From Opitutia bacterium (GTDB lineage Bacteria > Verrucomicrobiota > Verrucomicrobiia > Opitutales > Opitutaceae), in assembly GCA_947453695.1 (NCBI GenBank), contig CANGHW010000051.1, positions 1 through 33,231 of the forward strand: 33,231 nucleotides of DNA, in the 5' to 3' direction. The translations under genes and the position numbers were made by a program. Under the pieces are notes generated by a model. That model was not told the DNA's origin. It searched no databases and saw only the letters and a program-made list of their open reading frames with translations. Shown here piece by piece: positions 14,531-23,623 of the stretch (positions are counted from its first letter, which is position 1; every line of letters starts with the position of its first letter).

Positions 14531-17170
14531 ATGCACCCAAGTGGCATTGTTATCGCAGCTCTGCTTACCCTGGCCGTCGGCGCGGGTTGGGCGGCTGATG
14601 AAGGCACGGCTCGGCTCGTGAACATCGCGACCCGCGCGGCCGTCGGCGGCGCGGCCGGATCGCCGATCCCGGGCTTTGTGCTCAGTGGCTCCGCTACGAA
14701 GCCGATCATCGTGCGGGCGGTGGGACCGACTCTCGGCGGTTTCGGCGTGACCGGTGTTCTGGCTGACCCGCGTCTCAGTCTGGTAAGTGGCAGCGCGACG
14801 ACGGCCACCAACGACAATTGGAATGCCGCCGACGGTGCGCTCATGACCGCGGCGGGAGGCTTCGCGCTGACGGCGGGGAGCAAGGATGCCGCCCTCGTGG
14901 CCTCGCTCGGTGCCGGTTCGTATTCCGCCCCGGTCGTCGCGAGCGATGGCGGCAGCGGCATCGCCCTCGTGGAAGTTTACGACGGTGCGCCCGGTTCCGG
15001 TCCCTCGATTGTGAATGCGTCGACGCGCGCTATGGTCGGCACCGGCAATAGCGTGTTGATCCCTGGCTTTGTCATCGGCGGCACGGGCACCCTGCGGCTC
15101 CTGGTGCGCGCCGTCGGCCCGACGCTCGGCACATTTGGGGTCGGCGATGCCCTGGCCGATCCGACGATCACGCTGTTCAGTGGCACCACGGCGCTGGCGA
15201 CCAACGACAATTGGTCGGTGGCCGCCAATGCCGCCGAAGTGACGGCGGCCGCCGCCGCGGTGGGTGCGTTTGCCTTGCCGGCGGGTTCCAAAGACGCGGC
15301 CCTGCTCGTAACGCTGGCCCCCGGATCGTATTCCGCGGTGGTGAGCGGCGTGGGCAACACCACGGGGACGGCCTTGGTGGAACTTTATGTGGTTCCGCCG
15401 ACTCCGGCGCCAACGGGCTTCGCAGTCGTTGAGTTGGGCGCGGCGCCGGCGGCGCCGAACTATGCGGACAAAGTATTTGTCACGGCCAAGGGCCAGCCCG
15501 CTCCCGGTGGCACCGTGGCGGGATTGCGGTTGAGTTATACGGTGGGCACGGGCGCTGGGGCCTCGCCGGTGACACTCACGATGCGGGACGATGGTCTGAA
15601 CGGCGACGGCGCGGCAGGTGACGGCGTGTTTGGCGCCGCGATTCCGGTCCAGCCGGCCGGCACGACGGTCAGTTACACGGTCACCGCCACCAGCGGAACG
15701 GGCACCACCACCAGTGCGCCGGCCGCCTCCTACATCGTCGCCGCGACCCTGTGGGACTACAAAATCTCCGACGTCACGCCCAACCTCGGTTTCACCAGCC
15801 CCGAATTTCTCGGCATCCCCACGGACCGCAGCGTGACCCTCAACCTCGAGGCCAACAAAGCCGTCGAAGCCTACGTGGAATTCGGCGCCGCCGCGGGGGC
15901 CTACACGGACCGCACCCCGGCCGTCACCTATCCGGCAGGCACTCCCTTCGAGGTGAAGATCCAGGCGGGCAACGGACAGCCGGCGCTCTCCGCGAACCGC
16001 CGCTACTACTACCGCGTGCGCTACCGCGCGCCGGGCGAGACGGTGTTTCGGGCTCGGGGCGAGCGCAGTTTCCAGACGGCGCGTCCGCGTGGCACGCCGT
16101 TCACGTTTACGATCACGGCCGATCCCCATCTCGACGAGATCACCAGCCAGCCGCTCTTCACGCTCGCGATGCGCAACATCGGAGCCGACAACCCGGACTT
16201 CAACGTCGACCTCGGCGACATCTTCATGACCGACAAGATGCCGACGATTTTGCCCGGACTAACGGTCAACTACGGCCTCATCGAATTCCGTGCCGTCACC
16301 CTGCGGAACAATTTCGCCGAGTTCTGCCACTCGGTGCCCTTCATGTTTACGCTCGGCAACCATGAGGCGGAATATCGCTACGTCTACGACGCCGACCGCT
16401 CGGCGGCCAAGGACAACAACCTCGCCAGCTGGGACATTCTAGCCCGCAAACGCTACTTCGCGATTCCGGTGCCGGACGGAGCGTTTTACACCGGCAGCGC
16501 CGAGACGCGCTTCGTCTTCGGCAAGGACGAGCTCCTCGAAAACTACTACGCCTACGAGTGGGGCGACGCGCTCTTCGTTATCCTGGATCCCTTCAATAAC
16601 ACCCTTACGAATCCCAACGCCAATCCGGCCGACAACTGGCGTTGGTCACTCGGCAAGACGCAATACGACTGGCTCAAGACCACGCTCCAGAACAGCCGGG
16701 CGAAATACAAATTCCTCTTCATGCATCACCTCATCGGCGGCATCGAATCCGCGCGCGGCGGTGTGGAAACGGCGCACCGCTATGAGTGGGGCGGCAAGAA
16801 TGCCGACGATACCGACGGCTTCGCGGCGAAGCGCCCGGGTTGGGATATGCCAATTCACCAGCTCCTGGTCGCCAACAAGGTGAGTGCGGTGTTTCACGGC
16901 CACGACCATTTCTACGGTTACCAGCAACTCGACGGCATTGTTTATCAGGAATGCCCGCAACCCGGCACGGCCAACTTCTCCACCGCCAGCGCCGGTGACG
17001 GCAAATATGTGCAGGGCACGATCCTCCCGAACTCGGGCCACCTCCGGGTGACTGTCGCGCCCGAGAGCACCAAGGTGGAATACGTGCGGGCGGCGTTGCC
17101 CACGCAAGAGACCGCGACGCTCAAGAATCGCACCATCTCTCACACCTACTCCATTGCGCCTGCCAACTGA
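14531..17170 (+). CDS. secreted metallophosphatase with two N-terminal repeat modules
   Basis: The protein has 879 residues with a signal peptide 1-22. Two repeat modules follow (27-151 type I, 158-288 type II). Next is a domain at about 295-400 with 'MRDDGLNGDGAAGDGVFGAAIPVQPAGTTVSYTV', a spacer domain common in secreted proteins of this phylum. A purple-acid-phosphatase-like N-terminal domain (about 410-520) and a metallophosphoesterase domain (525-870) complete it. Metal-site motifs are 'ADPHLD' (D531, H533), 'DLGD' (560-563), 'GNHE' (609-612), 'HHLIGG' and 'HGHDH'. GNHE instead of GNHD is the main departure from the 12151 paralogue. 'ENYYAYEWGDALFVILDP' is shared by all three phosphatases. 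It is the first gene of unit B, and its 3' end overlaps the frame of the sigma factor gene. Confidence 0.9.
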   Translation: MHPSGIVIAALLTLAVGAGWAADEGTARLVNIATRAAVGGAAGSPIPGFVLSGSATKPIIVRAVGPTLGGFGVTGVLADPRLSLVSGSATTATNDNWNAADGALMTAAGGFALTAGSKDAALVASLGAGSYSAPVVASDGGSGIALVEVYDGAPGSGPSIVNASTRAMVGTGNSVLIPGFVIGGTGTLRLLVRAVGPTLGTFGVGDALADPTITLFSGTTALATNDNWSVAANAAEVTAAAAAVGAFALPAGSKDAALLVTLAPGSYSAVVSGVGNTTGTALVELYVVPPTPAPTGFAVVELGAAPAAPNYADKVFVTAKGQPAPGGTVAGLRLSYTVGTGAGASPVTLTMRDDGLNGDGAAGDGVFGAAIPVQPAGTTVSYTVTATSGTGTTTSAPAASYIVAATLWDYKISDVTPNLGFTSPEFLGIPTDRSVTLNLEANKAVEAYVEFGAAAGAYTDRTPAVTYPAGTPFEVKIQAGNGQPALSANRRYYYRVRYRAPGETVFRARGERSFQTARPRGTPFTFTITADPHLDEITSQPLFTLAMRNIGADNPDFNVDLGDIFMTDKMPTILPGLTVNYGLIEFRAVTLRNNFAEFCHSVPFMFTLGNHEAEYRYVYDADRSAAKDNNLASWDILARKRYFAIPVPDGAFYTGSAETRFVFGKDELLENYYAYEWGDALFVILDPFNNTLTNPNANPADNWRWSLGKTQYDWLKTTLQNSRAKYKFLFMHHLIGGIESARGGVETAHRYEWGGKNADDTDGFAAKRPGWDMPIHQLLVANKVSAVFHGHDHFYGYQQLDGIVYQECPQPGTANFSTASAGDGKYVQGTILPNSGHLRVTVAPESTKVEYVRAALPTQETATLKNRTISHTYSIAPAN
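14609..15394 (+). repeat. repeat module copies 2 and 3 (types I and II in tandem)
   Basis: Residues 27-151 ('VNIATRAAVGGAAGSPIPGF', 'GGSGIALVEVYD') and 158-288 ('VNASTRAMVGTG', 'GNTTGTALVELYVVP'). The residue ranges match those in the multicopper oxidase at 20558, so the N-terminal 288 residues form a shared cassette. Confidence 0.88.
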
Positions 17171-17825
17171 GTCACCAGGACGCGCTCCGGGCCTTGCTCC
17201 CGCGCAAACGATCACCCCACCGGGAGGGGGGCGGAGCGCTCGCTATGCACGGCCGACCGAAGCGGAACGCGAGAATCTATTGAGTGTGGTGGTGCGGGCG
17301 CGTGCCGGCGAAGTAGCCGCCCAATCAGAGTTGATTGTGCGCTATCGCACCCGGCTAGCGGCCTTCGTGCGTCCCATGCTGGATCAACCAGACATGGTGG
17401 AAGACGTGGTGCAGATGGTGATGATCAAGCTCTGTCGCCGGATCAGTCGCCTGCGGGAACCCATCACGTTTGAGCCATGGCTCTTCACACTGGCCCGCAA
17501 CGCGGCGTTGGACTCCCGGCGCCGCATCCGCTGCCGGCCGATGGGCGGCGCCAGCGAGGAGCAACTGGCCAACATGCCGGCATCCGACAGCACCATGGCG
17601 GTGCGAGAAATCCTCGAAGCGCTCGAAAGTGCTCTACCTCAACTTGCCCCGGCAGATCGGGAAATAGTGGGGATGATCGTGGGAGGCGCGAGTTACCGTG
17701 CGATTGCCGACAAGATGCACCTCTCGCTCGGGGCAGTGAAGATCCGTCTCAACCGCGCCCGCAAGATCCTCCGACAATGTATGAGTGTGTCGCATGAAAT
17801 TGCGCGGCCCCGTTGGGTGGCGTAA
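17154..17825 (+). CDS. ECF-type RNA polymerase sigma factor
   Basis: The coordinates give the longest frame, beginning at a TTG that overlaps the phosphatase stop; 223 residues. The first 40 residues are low-complexity, and TTG at 17280 is an alternative; no in-frame ATG exists near the N-terminus. Region 2 runs from about residue 48 ('RARAGEVAAQSELIVRYRTRLAAFVRP.....MVEDVVQMVMIKL', then 'FEPWLFTLARNAALDSRRR'). Region 4 is near the end, with the helix-turn-helix 'ADREIVGMIVGGASYRAIADKMHLSLGAVKIRLNRARKIL'. It would direct RNA polymerase to a small set of promoters. No anti-sigma factor gene is adjacent; instead it sits between two secreted phosphatase genes, 19 nt before the second. The shared promoter-like elements A-D are candidate targets (inference). 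Confidence 0.88.
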   Translation: MRLPTESPGRAPGLAPAQTITPPGGGRSARYARPTEAERENLLSVVVRARAGEVAAQSELIVRYRTRLAAFVRPMLDQPDMVEDVVQMVMIKLCRRISRLREPITFEPWLFTLARNAALDSRRRIRCRPMGGASEEQLANMPASDSTMAVREILEALESALPQLAPADREIVGMIVGGASYRAIADKMHLSLGAVKIRLNRARKILRQCMSVSHEIARPRWVA

Positions 17826-17844
17826 TTCCGCAGGATGATTTACC

Positions 17845-20394
17845 ATGGATGAACAAACGAAGAATCCGTTCGCCCGTCGGAACTCGTGGGCGAGAGTAGC
17901 GTGGTTCGCGGGCACGGTGATCTGCTGGTTCGGCCTGGCGGTTCCGCTACAGGCCGCGGATTTTCCCGGCACACTGGTGCTCGGTCGGCCGACCAATCGG
18001 TCGATCGCCGCCAACCTCCTCGCGCCCACGGCGCAATCGGTTTATCTGGAGTTTGGCCTGCAGCCGGGCGTCTACACCGGCGAGACGGCGCCGCTCACAT
18101 TGGCGGCAAATCTGCCGCAGGAAGTGACCCTCACAGGCCTGACGGGTAACAGCCGCTATTACTACCGCATCCGATTTCGGGCCGCCGGAGCGACGACCTA
18201 CGACGCGAGTCCGGAGTATGCATTCATGACGCAGCGCGCCCCGGGCAGCACTTTTGTGTTTGGCGTGCAAGGCGACTCCCACCCGGAACGCGCCAACACG
18301 CAGTTCAACGCGGCATTCTACACGCGCACGATGAACACCGTCGCCGCGGACCGCCCGGATTTTTATCTCACGAGTGGCGACGATTTCAGCGTCGATACGA
18401 TCAATCAGGCCAATCCCCGCGCAGTGACGCAGCCGCTGGTGGTCGAACGCTACAATATCCAGCGGCCCTATCTCGGTATCCTCGGGCGCACCGCGCCGAT
18501 CTTCCTCGTCAACGGTAACCACGAGCAGGCCGCGCGCTACCTCCTCGACGGCACGCCCAACAACGTTGCTGTCTGGGCCCAAAATGCCCGCAATCTTTAC
18601 TATGCCCAGCCCGCGCCCGATGATTTCTACTCGGGCAACACCGAGACTATCGAGCATATCGGGCTGTTGCGGAACTACTACGCTTGGGAGTGGGGTGACG
18701 CGCTCTTCGTGACCATTGATCCATACTGGGGGTCACCTGTGGTCGTGGACAACGATTTCTACGGTGGGGCCAAGACGCCGGACCAGTGGGCGATCACCCA
18801 CGGCAAGGCCCAATACGACTGGCTCAAGGCCACGCTCGAGCGCAGCAAAGCGAAATACAAATTTGTCTTCGCCCATCACGTGATGGGCACGAACCGCGGC
18901 GGCATCGACGTCGCGCTCAAGTTCGAATGGGGAGGCCAGAATAACAACGGCACGCCGGGTTTTGCGCAGAACCGGGCCGGCTGGGCGCTGCCGATCCACC
19001 AGCTTTTCGTCGCGAACAAAGTCACGATCTTCTTTCAGGGCCACGATCACATCTGGGTGCATCAGCAACTCGACGGAGTCACGTATCAGGCACTCGGTTC
19101 TCCGGCCAACCCGAACTACTCACTCTTCAACTCCGATGCCTACGCGACCGGCGAACGGTTCCCTGATAGCGGCTACACCCGCGTCACCGTCGCTCCGACG
19201 GGAGTGAAGGTGGAGTATGTCCGCACTTACCTACCGGCGGACGAGAAGCCCGGCACCGACGCGGTGAATGGCAAGGTGGCGTTCACCTATACAGTTGGCA
19301 CCGCCGCTGAGCAGAGCACTACGCCGGTCATTGCGGCACAGCCCCGCTCTCAGGCAGTATCGGCCGGGACCGCAGTTACGTTTTCCGTGAGCGCATCGAG
19401 CGCGCTTCCGCTGACCTATCAATGGCAGCGCAATGGCGTCGCCATTCCCGGTGCGACGACGGCGGTGCTCGGGATCGCCCGCGCGCAAACGGCCGATGCC
19501 GGCAACTACTCCGTCGTCGTGACGACCACAGCCGGCTCCGTGACCTCTGCGGTGGCCACGCTGACGCTGGGGGCGAGTCGCCTCGGCAATTTGTCGGTCC
19601 GCTCCACGGCGGGAACCGGCAGCGATACGCTCATCGTCGGCTGCGTCGTCGGCCAAGGTGATCCCGCGCCGCTTCTCATCCGTGCTATTGGCCCGGCGCT
19701 CACGGGCTTTGGCGTCACCGGAGTGTTGGCCGATCCGGTGTTGACCGTGACGGACGCCAACAACTCGGTGGTATCGACCAATGACAATTGGGCTGCCGGC
19801 ACCAACTCCAACCAAACCGTCGCCGTTACCACACGGGTAGGCGCGTTTGCGCTGGCGACCGCGGCACTCGATGCGGCGCTGGTGGCCAATCTTACGCCCG
19901 GGAGCTATTCGGCGGTCGTCACCGGTAAGACACCCACTCCTGGTATCGCTCTGATGGAAGCCTACGACACCTCGACGACGAACACCTCGGCGCGGCTGAT
20001 CAACATGTCCGCCCGCACCAATGTCGGCACCGGCGGTTCGATCCTGATCGCGGGCTTCGCGATCCAAGGCGATGCGCCGAAACAGGTGCTCATTCGCGCG
20101 ATCGGTCCTAGTCTCACGCAGTTCGGTGTGACCGGCGTGCTGGCCGATCCCCAGCTCGCGCTCTTCCGCCAGGGCACGGCCCAGCCGATCCAGCAAAATG
20201 ACAATTGGCTCGCGGCGCCGAATGCGGCGCAGCTCGGTCTGGCGAGCGCCCAAGTCGGCGCGTTCAACTTGCCCGCGACGTCCCGCGACTCGGCCATACT
20301 CGTGACCCTCGACCCTGGCACTTACAGCGCGCAGGTCAGCGGCGTTGGCAACACGACTGGCGTCGCGCTGGTGGAGATTTACGAAGTGCCGTAA
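17845..20394 (+). CDS. secreted metallophosphatase with Ig-like domain and two C-terminal repeat modules
   Basis: The protein has 849 residues, with a signal peptide of about 38 residues and AGGA at 17832 as ribosome binding site. A PAP-like N-terminal domain (about 40-130) is followed by the metallophosphoesterase domain (138-480): 'GDSH' (143-146), 'SGDDF' (177-181), 'NGNHE' (223-227), 'HHVMG' (344-348) and 'QGHDH' (398-402). The D-x-H motif is D-S-H rather than D-P-H, but metal ligands appear intact. Residues about 493-577 are an immunoglobulin-like domain ('TYQWQRNGVAIPGAT....ADAGNYSVVVT'). Two diverged repeat modules (578-708, 716-849) end the protein at 'ALVEIYEVP'. Compared with the 14531 phosphatase the modules are moved from the N- to the C-terminus. 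It is probably co-transcribed with the sigma factor. Confidence 0.9.
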   Translation: MDEQTKNPFARRNSWARVAWFAGTVICWFGLAVPLQAADFPGTLVLGRPTNRSIAANLLAPTAQSVYLEFGLQPGVYTGETAPLTLAANLPQEVTLTGLTGNSRYYYRIRFRAAGATTYDASPEYAFMTQRAPGSTFVFGVQGDSHPERANTQFNAAFYTRTMNTVAADRPDFYLTSGDDFSVDTINQANPRAVTQPLVVERYNIQRPYLGILGRTAPIFLVNGNHEQAARYLLDGTPNNVAVWAQNARNLYYAQPAPDDFYSGNTETIEHIGLLRNYYAWEWGDALFVTIDPYWGSPVVVDNDFYGGAKTPDQWAITHGKAQYDWLKATLERSKAKYKFVFAHHVMGTNRGGIDVALKFEWGGQNNNGTPGFAQNRAGWALPIHQLFVANKVTIFFQGHDHIWVHQQLDGVTYQALGSPANPNYSLFNSDAYATGERFPDSGYTRVTVAPTGVKVEYVRTYLPADEKPGTDAVNGKVAFTYTVGTAAEQSTTPVIAAQPRSQAVSAGTAVTFSVSASSALPLTYQWQRNGVAIPGATTAVLGIARAQTADAGNYSVVVTTTAGSVTSAVATLTLGASRLGNLSVRSTAGTGSDTLIVGCVVGQGDPAPLLIRAIGPALTGFGVTGVLADPVLTVTDANNSVVSTNDNWAAGTNSNQTVAVTTRVGAFALATAALDAALVANLTPGSYSAVVTGKTPTPGIALMEAYDTSTTNTSARLINMSARTNVGTGGSILIAGFAIQGDAPKQVLIRAIGPSLTQFGVTGVLADPQLALFRQGTAQPIQQNDNWLAAPNAAQLGLASAQVGAFNLPATSRDSAILVTLDPGTYSAQVSGVGNTTGVALVEIYEVP
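19576..20391 (+). repeat. repeat module copies 4 and 5 (diverged tandem pair)
   Basis: Copy 4 ('LSVRSTAGTGSDTLIVGCVVGQG', 'LIRAIGPALTGFGVTGVLADP', 'NDNW') is the most diverged of the nine. Copy 5 ('LINMSARTNVGTGGSILIAGF', 'GNTTGVALVEIYEVP') is close to type II. Confidence 0.82.
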
Positions 20395-20506
20395 CCATGT
20401 CGCGGCGAAGCCGGTCGCCGGCGGTTGAGGTGCCTGTGATGGTTTGGAGTGAGGACGAGGAGTCGTTACCCTCTTGCCGAGACGACTGCTCATCATTTCT
20501 TAAGAA

Positions 20507-20537
20507 TTTTGTCCCCCTAGTTTATCATTCCTTAACG
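20507..20537 (+). promoter_or_regulatory. promoter-like element C, upstream of 20558
   Basis: TTTTGTCC (20507-20514), 16 nt, CTTAACG (20531-20537), 20 nt, then ATG at 20558. The first box is weaker than in A, B and D, but spacing is identical. A palindromic TTCTTAAGAA lies just upstream (20497-20506). The fixed distance favours ATG 20558 over the in-frame GTG at 20540. Confidence 0.52.
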
Positions 20538-20557
20538 GAGTGGAAGTATCGTGGGAC

Positions 20558-23524
20558 ATGCTCCGAAACCGATTTCTCTTGGTCGTTCTATCGCTGGTCA
20601 CGACTTTGCGCCCCCAGGCGGCTGACGTTGATCCGGCGCGTCTCACCAACATCGCGACCCGGGCACAGATCGGCGGTGCCGCCGGGACGCCGATTGCGGG
20701 ATTTGTAATCGGTGGCTCCGGATCGAAGACCATGCTGGTCCGCGCAGCCGGACCCGCGCTGACGAGCTTTGGTATCACCGGAGCGCTGAGCGATCCCAGC
20801 CTCTCGCTCCTTTCCTCCACCGCGACGGTCGCAAGCAACGACAATTGGTTGGCCGCCGATGCGTCGACCATGTCGACGGCGGGAGCTTTTGCATTCGGTG
20901 CCGGCAGCAAGGACGCAGCATTGGTCACCACGCTTTTGCCTGGTTCCTACACCGCGCCGGTGACAGCCGTGGGTAACACCAGTGGCGTCACGCTTTTGGA
21001 GGTCTATGACGCATCGCTCGGAGCAGGCGCCACGCTGGTCAATGCATCCACCCGGGCCTTTGTCGGCACGGCGGACTCTGTGTTGATTCCTGGATTCGTA
21101 ATCAGTGGAACCGGCTCCTTGCGCCTCCTAATCCGTGCGGTCGGTCCTTCCCTGACCAATTTTGGTCTAACCGGTCTGCTGGCCGACCCGACGATCACGC
21201 TCTATCGCGGGACGACTGCGCTCGCGACCAATGACAATTGGTCGAGTGCAGCAAATGCGTCCGAGATCGCTGCTGCGGCCGTCGCAGTAGGGGCCTTTGC
21301 GCTGCCGACGGACAGCAAGGATGCGGCGATTCTGACTTCGCTACCGGCGGGGTCCTATACCGCCGTCGTGAGTGGCGTTGGCTATACCACCGGCACTGCC
21401 TTGGTTGAACTCTACAGCAATGTTCCTGCCTCAACCGGCACTTCCGGATCGGCGAGTCCGACCATCAGCATTACCAGCCCATCGACGGGCGCCGGCACGG
21501 GAAACGCGACCATCACAATTCAAGGGACCACCAATGCTGCAGCTGCCGGTGTGTCCGCCGTGAAAGTCAATAATGTGGTGGCCACCTCGACCGACAGTTT
21601 TGCGACATGGACTGCCACCGTGCCCCTTGGTTTTGGGTCTAATGCCATCACGGCGACGGCGACCGGCACCACTGGATCGGCGACGACCACGGTCCCGGTG
21701 ATTGTCACCTCTACCGCGACACCGACCTACAACCCGTTGATCATTCCCGACACGATTTCCGGCACGACCTTTGACCTCGCGCTGGCGCAGACGTCAAAAC
21801 AGTTCCGCACGGGAGCGGCGACGACCACCTACGGCTACAACGGTGCGCTCTTCTGGGGCCCCACGCTCATTATGAATCAAGGGGACGTTGTGAAGATCAA
21901 CATGACGAATCGGCTCGCCGCCGAGACCACGGTGCATTGGCACGGATTCCATTTGCCGGCGGTGATGGACGGAGGCCCGCATCAACCCGTCGCGGCAGGT
22001 GCGACTTGGACGCCGACTTGGAAGGTTCTGAATAACGCGGCCACCTACTGGTATCACCCACACCTGCATGAGATGACCCAGGAGCAACTCACGAAAGGGG
22101 CGGGCGGATTCATTATCGTGAAAGACGCCCAAGAGGCCGCGCTCGCGTTACCTCGCACCTACGGAGTTGATGATATTCCGCTGGGCGTCACGAGCCGGCG
22201 TTTTCTGAGCAGCAACCAATTCGCCTCCGATCACGTCCTCGATAATTATGGCGACTACGTCCTGGTCAACGGGACCCTCAATCCTCAGGTGACACTGCCC
22301 AAGCAGTTCGTCCGTCTGAGAATCCTGAATGCCGAGGTCGAACGGGGCTACAATGTCGGGTTTAGCGATAACCGGACGTTCTACGTCATCACCAATGACA
22401 GCGGCCTGCTCAATGCCCCCGTCGCCGTCACACGCGTTAAACTCATGGTGGGAGAGCGGGTGGAAATTCTCGTCAATCTTGGCGGCGACGCCGTGGGTGC
22501 GGCGCTCGACTTGAAGGCTTTCAACTCCGGACAGGCCTTCGGATTCCCCGGCAACGAAGGCAATCCGCGCACGCCGACGGGCGTCTCGGGTCCGATCAAC
22601 AGCAGTCTGCTCAACAACACGGACTTCAATCTCCTGCACATCGTCGTCGGTGCGACGACCGCGAACGCCATCACTGCGTTGCCCTCCAGTCTCGCCAACA
22701 ACACCTACTGGACCAATGCCGACGTCACCACGTCGCGCACCGTCAACATCACCGGCGGCAACGGCGGCGCAGAGTTCACGTTCGACAACCTCAGCTATAG
22801 CGGCACGCGCAGCAACTTCACCGTAAAGCTGAACGACATCGAAAAGTGGACGATCGTGAACAACAACGTATTCGGGCACGCGTTCCATATCCATGATGTG
22901 AAGTTCAAGATCGTCGCCCGCTCGCCGACGGTCGGTCAGGTGTCGTCGGATGGCTTGGCCGCACCTTACGAATCCGGCTGGAAGGACACGGTTTACGTCC
23001 CGCGGGGTGAAAGTGTGTAGGTGATTGCGAAGTTCGAAGACTACGCGAGCACCACGAATCCTTTCATGTTTCACTGCCATTTTCTGAATCACGAGGATGG
23101 TGGCATGATGGGGCAGTTCATCGTCTATGATCCCGCGGTCGTCACGGATACGCGCCCGCCCATCTTTAGGCAGCAACCGCGCAGCACGGAGGTGCGGCCA
23201 GGACAAGACGTGCGCTTGGTGGCGGCGGTCAATGCACCAGCTGGCACGACGTATGCCTGGTTTTTCCGGGGTGGCGAATTCTGTAACACGACGGACCCGG
23301 TGCTCGCGCTGCACAACGTGATGGCGGCCTATGCCGGCGACTACACCTGTGTGGCGACGAACGCCTTCGGCTCCACCAAGAGTTCCGCCGCCACACTCAC
23401 GCTCAACTTCAGTGAGCCGAAAATTCAATCAGCGGCGATGGAAGGCCGGCCGGAAACCTCGCCGCGCGTCGTAAGTGTCGCGCGCCGAACCCAGCTGGAG
23501 CGGTCGCAGTTCGACCAACAATGA
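20558..23524 (+). pseudogene. multicopper oxidase with two repeat modules, interrupted by one in-frame TAG
   Basis: There are 988 codons in one frame, with a single TAG at codon 821 (23018-23020). A signal peptide (1-23), two repeat modules (27-151, 158-288), a bacterial Ig-like domain (about 301-388) and a multicopper oxidase region (390-858) follow in order. Copper motifs are 'HWHGFH' (460-465), 'HPHLH' (500-504), 'HAFHIH' (774-779) and, only after the stop, 'HCHFLNHEDGGMM' (839-851), with C840, H845 and M850 as type 1 ligands. 'GWKDTVYVPRGESV' before the stop and 'VIAKFEDY' after it join smoothly in family alignments, so the stop replaces one residue. An Ig-like domain (about 865-945) ends the protein. 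Without readthrough the product lacks the type 1 copper site and would be inactive. Either a recent nonsense mutation, a sequence error or readthrough; no other lesion is visible. Confidence 0.88.
20636..21418 (+). repeat. repeat module copies 6 and 7 (types I and II in tandem)
   Basis: Copy 6: 'LTNIATRAQIGGAAGTPIAGF' to 'LLEVYD'. Copy 7: 'LVNASTRAFVGTADSVLIPGF' to 'GTALVELY'. Layout and residue positions are the same as in the 14531 protein. Confidence 0.88.
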
Positions 23525-23556
23525 TCGTTCGGGCGCAAACGCACGTGGTCCCAGGG

Positions 23557-23602
23557 CGAAAAATGAATTATTTTTAATCATGGCTCCCGTTTACCGTTAA
23601 CG
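23557..23602 (+). promoter_or_regulatory. promoter-like element D, upstream of 23624
   Basis: TTTTAATC (23572-23579), 16 nt, GTTAACG (23596-23602), 21 nt, then ATG at 23624. Both boxes are identical to element B. GAAAAATGA upstream aligns with the AAAGAT of A and B. Confidence 0.68.
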
Positions 23603-23623
23603 TTTCCAGCGCATGGTGGTGTG

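Noticed and set aside
14513..16129. 538-residue open frame on the minus strand
   Set aside because: It mirrors the phosphatase gene at 14531; the protein is Arg/Gly/His-rich without motifs, as expected for antisense frames in high-GC genes.
19231..20496. 421-residue minus-strand open frame
   Set aside because: Antisense to the repeat modules of the 17845 gene; a similar Arg-rich frame appears opposite other module copies, which shows it is a by-product of the repeat.
23018..23020. Pyrrolysine or selenocysteine insertion at the TAG
   Set aside because: Selenocysteine uses TGA. Pyrrolysine would need dedicated genes, none seen here, and the position has no known catalytic role in multicopper oxidases.
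22148..23428. 426-residue minus-strand open frame across the oxidase
   Set aside because: Antisense shadow of the multicopper oxidase, which has clear copper motifs on the plus strand.
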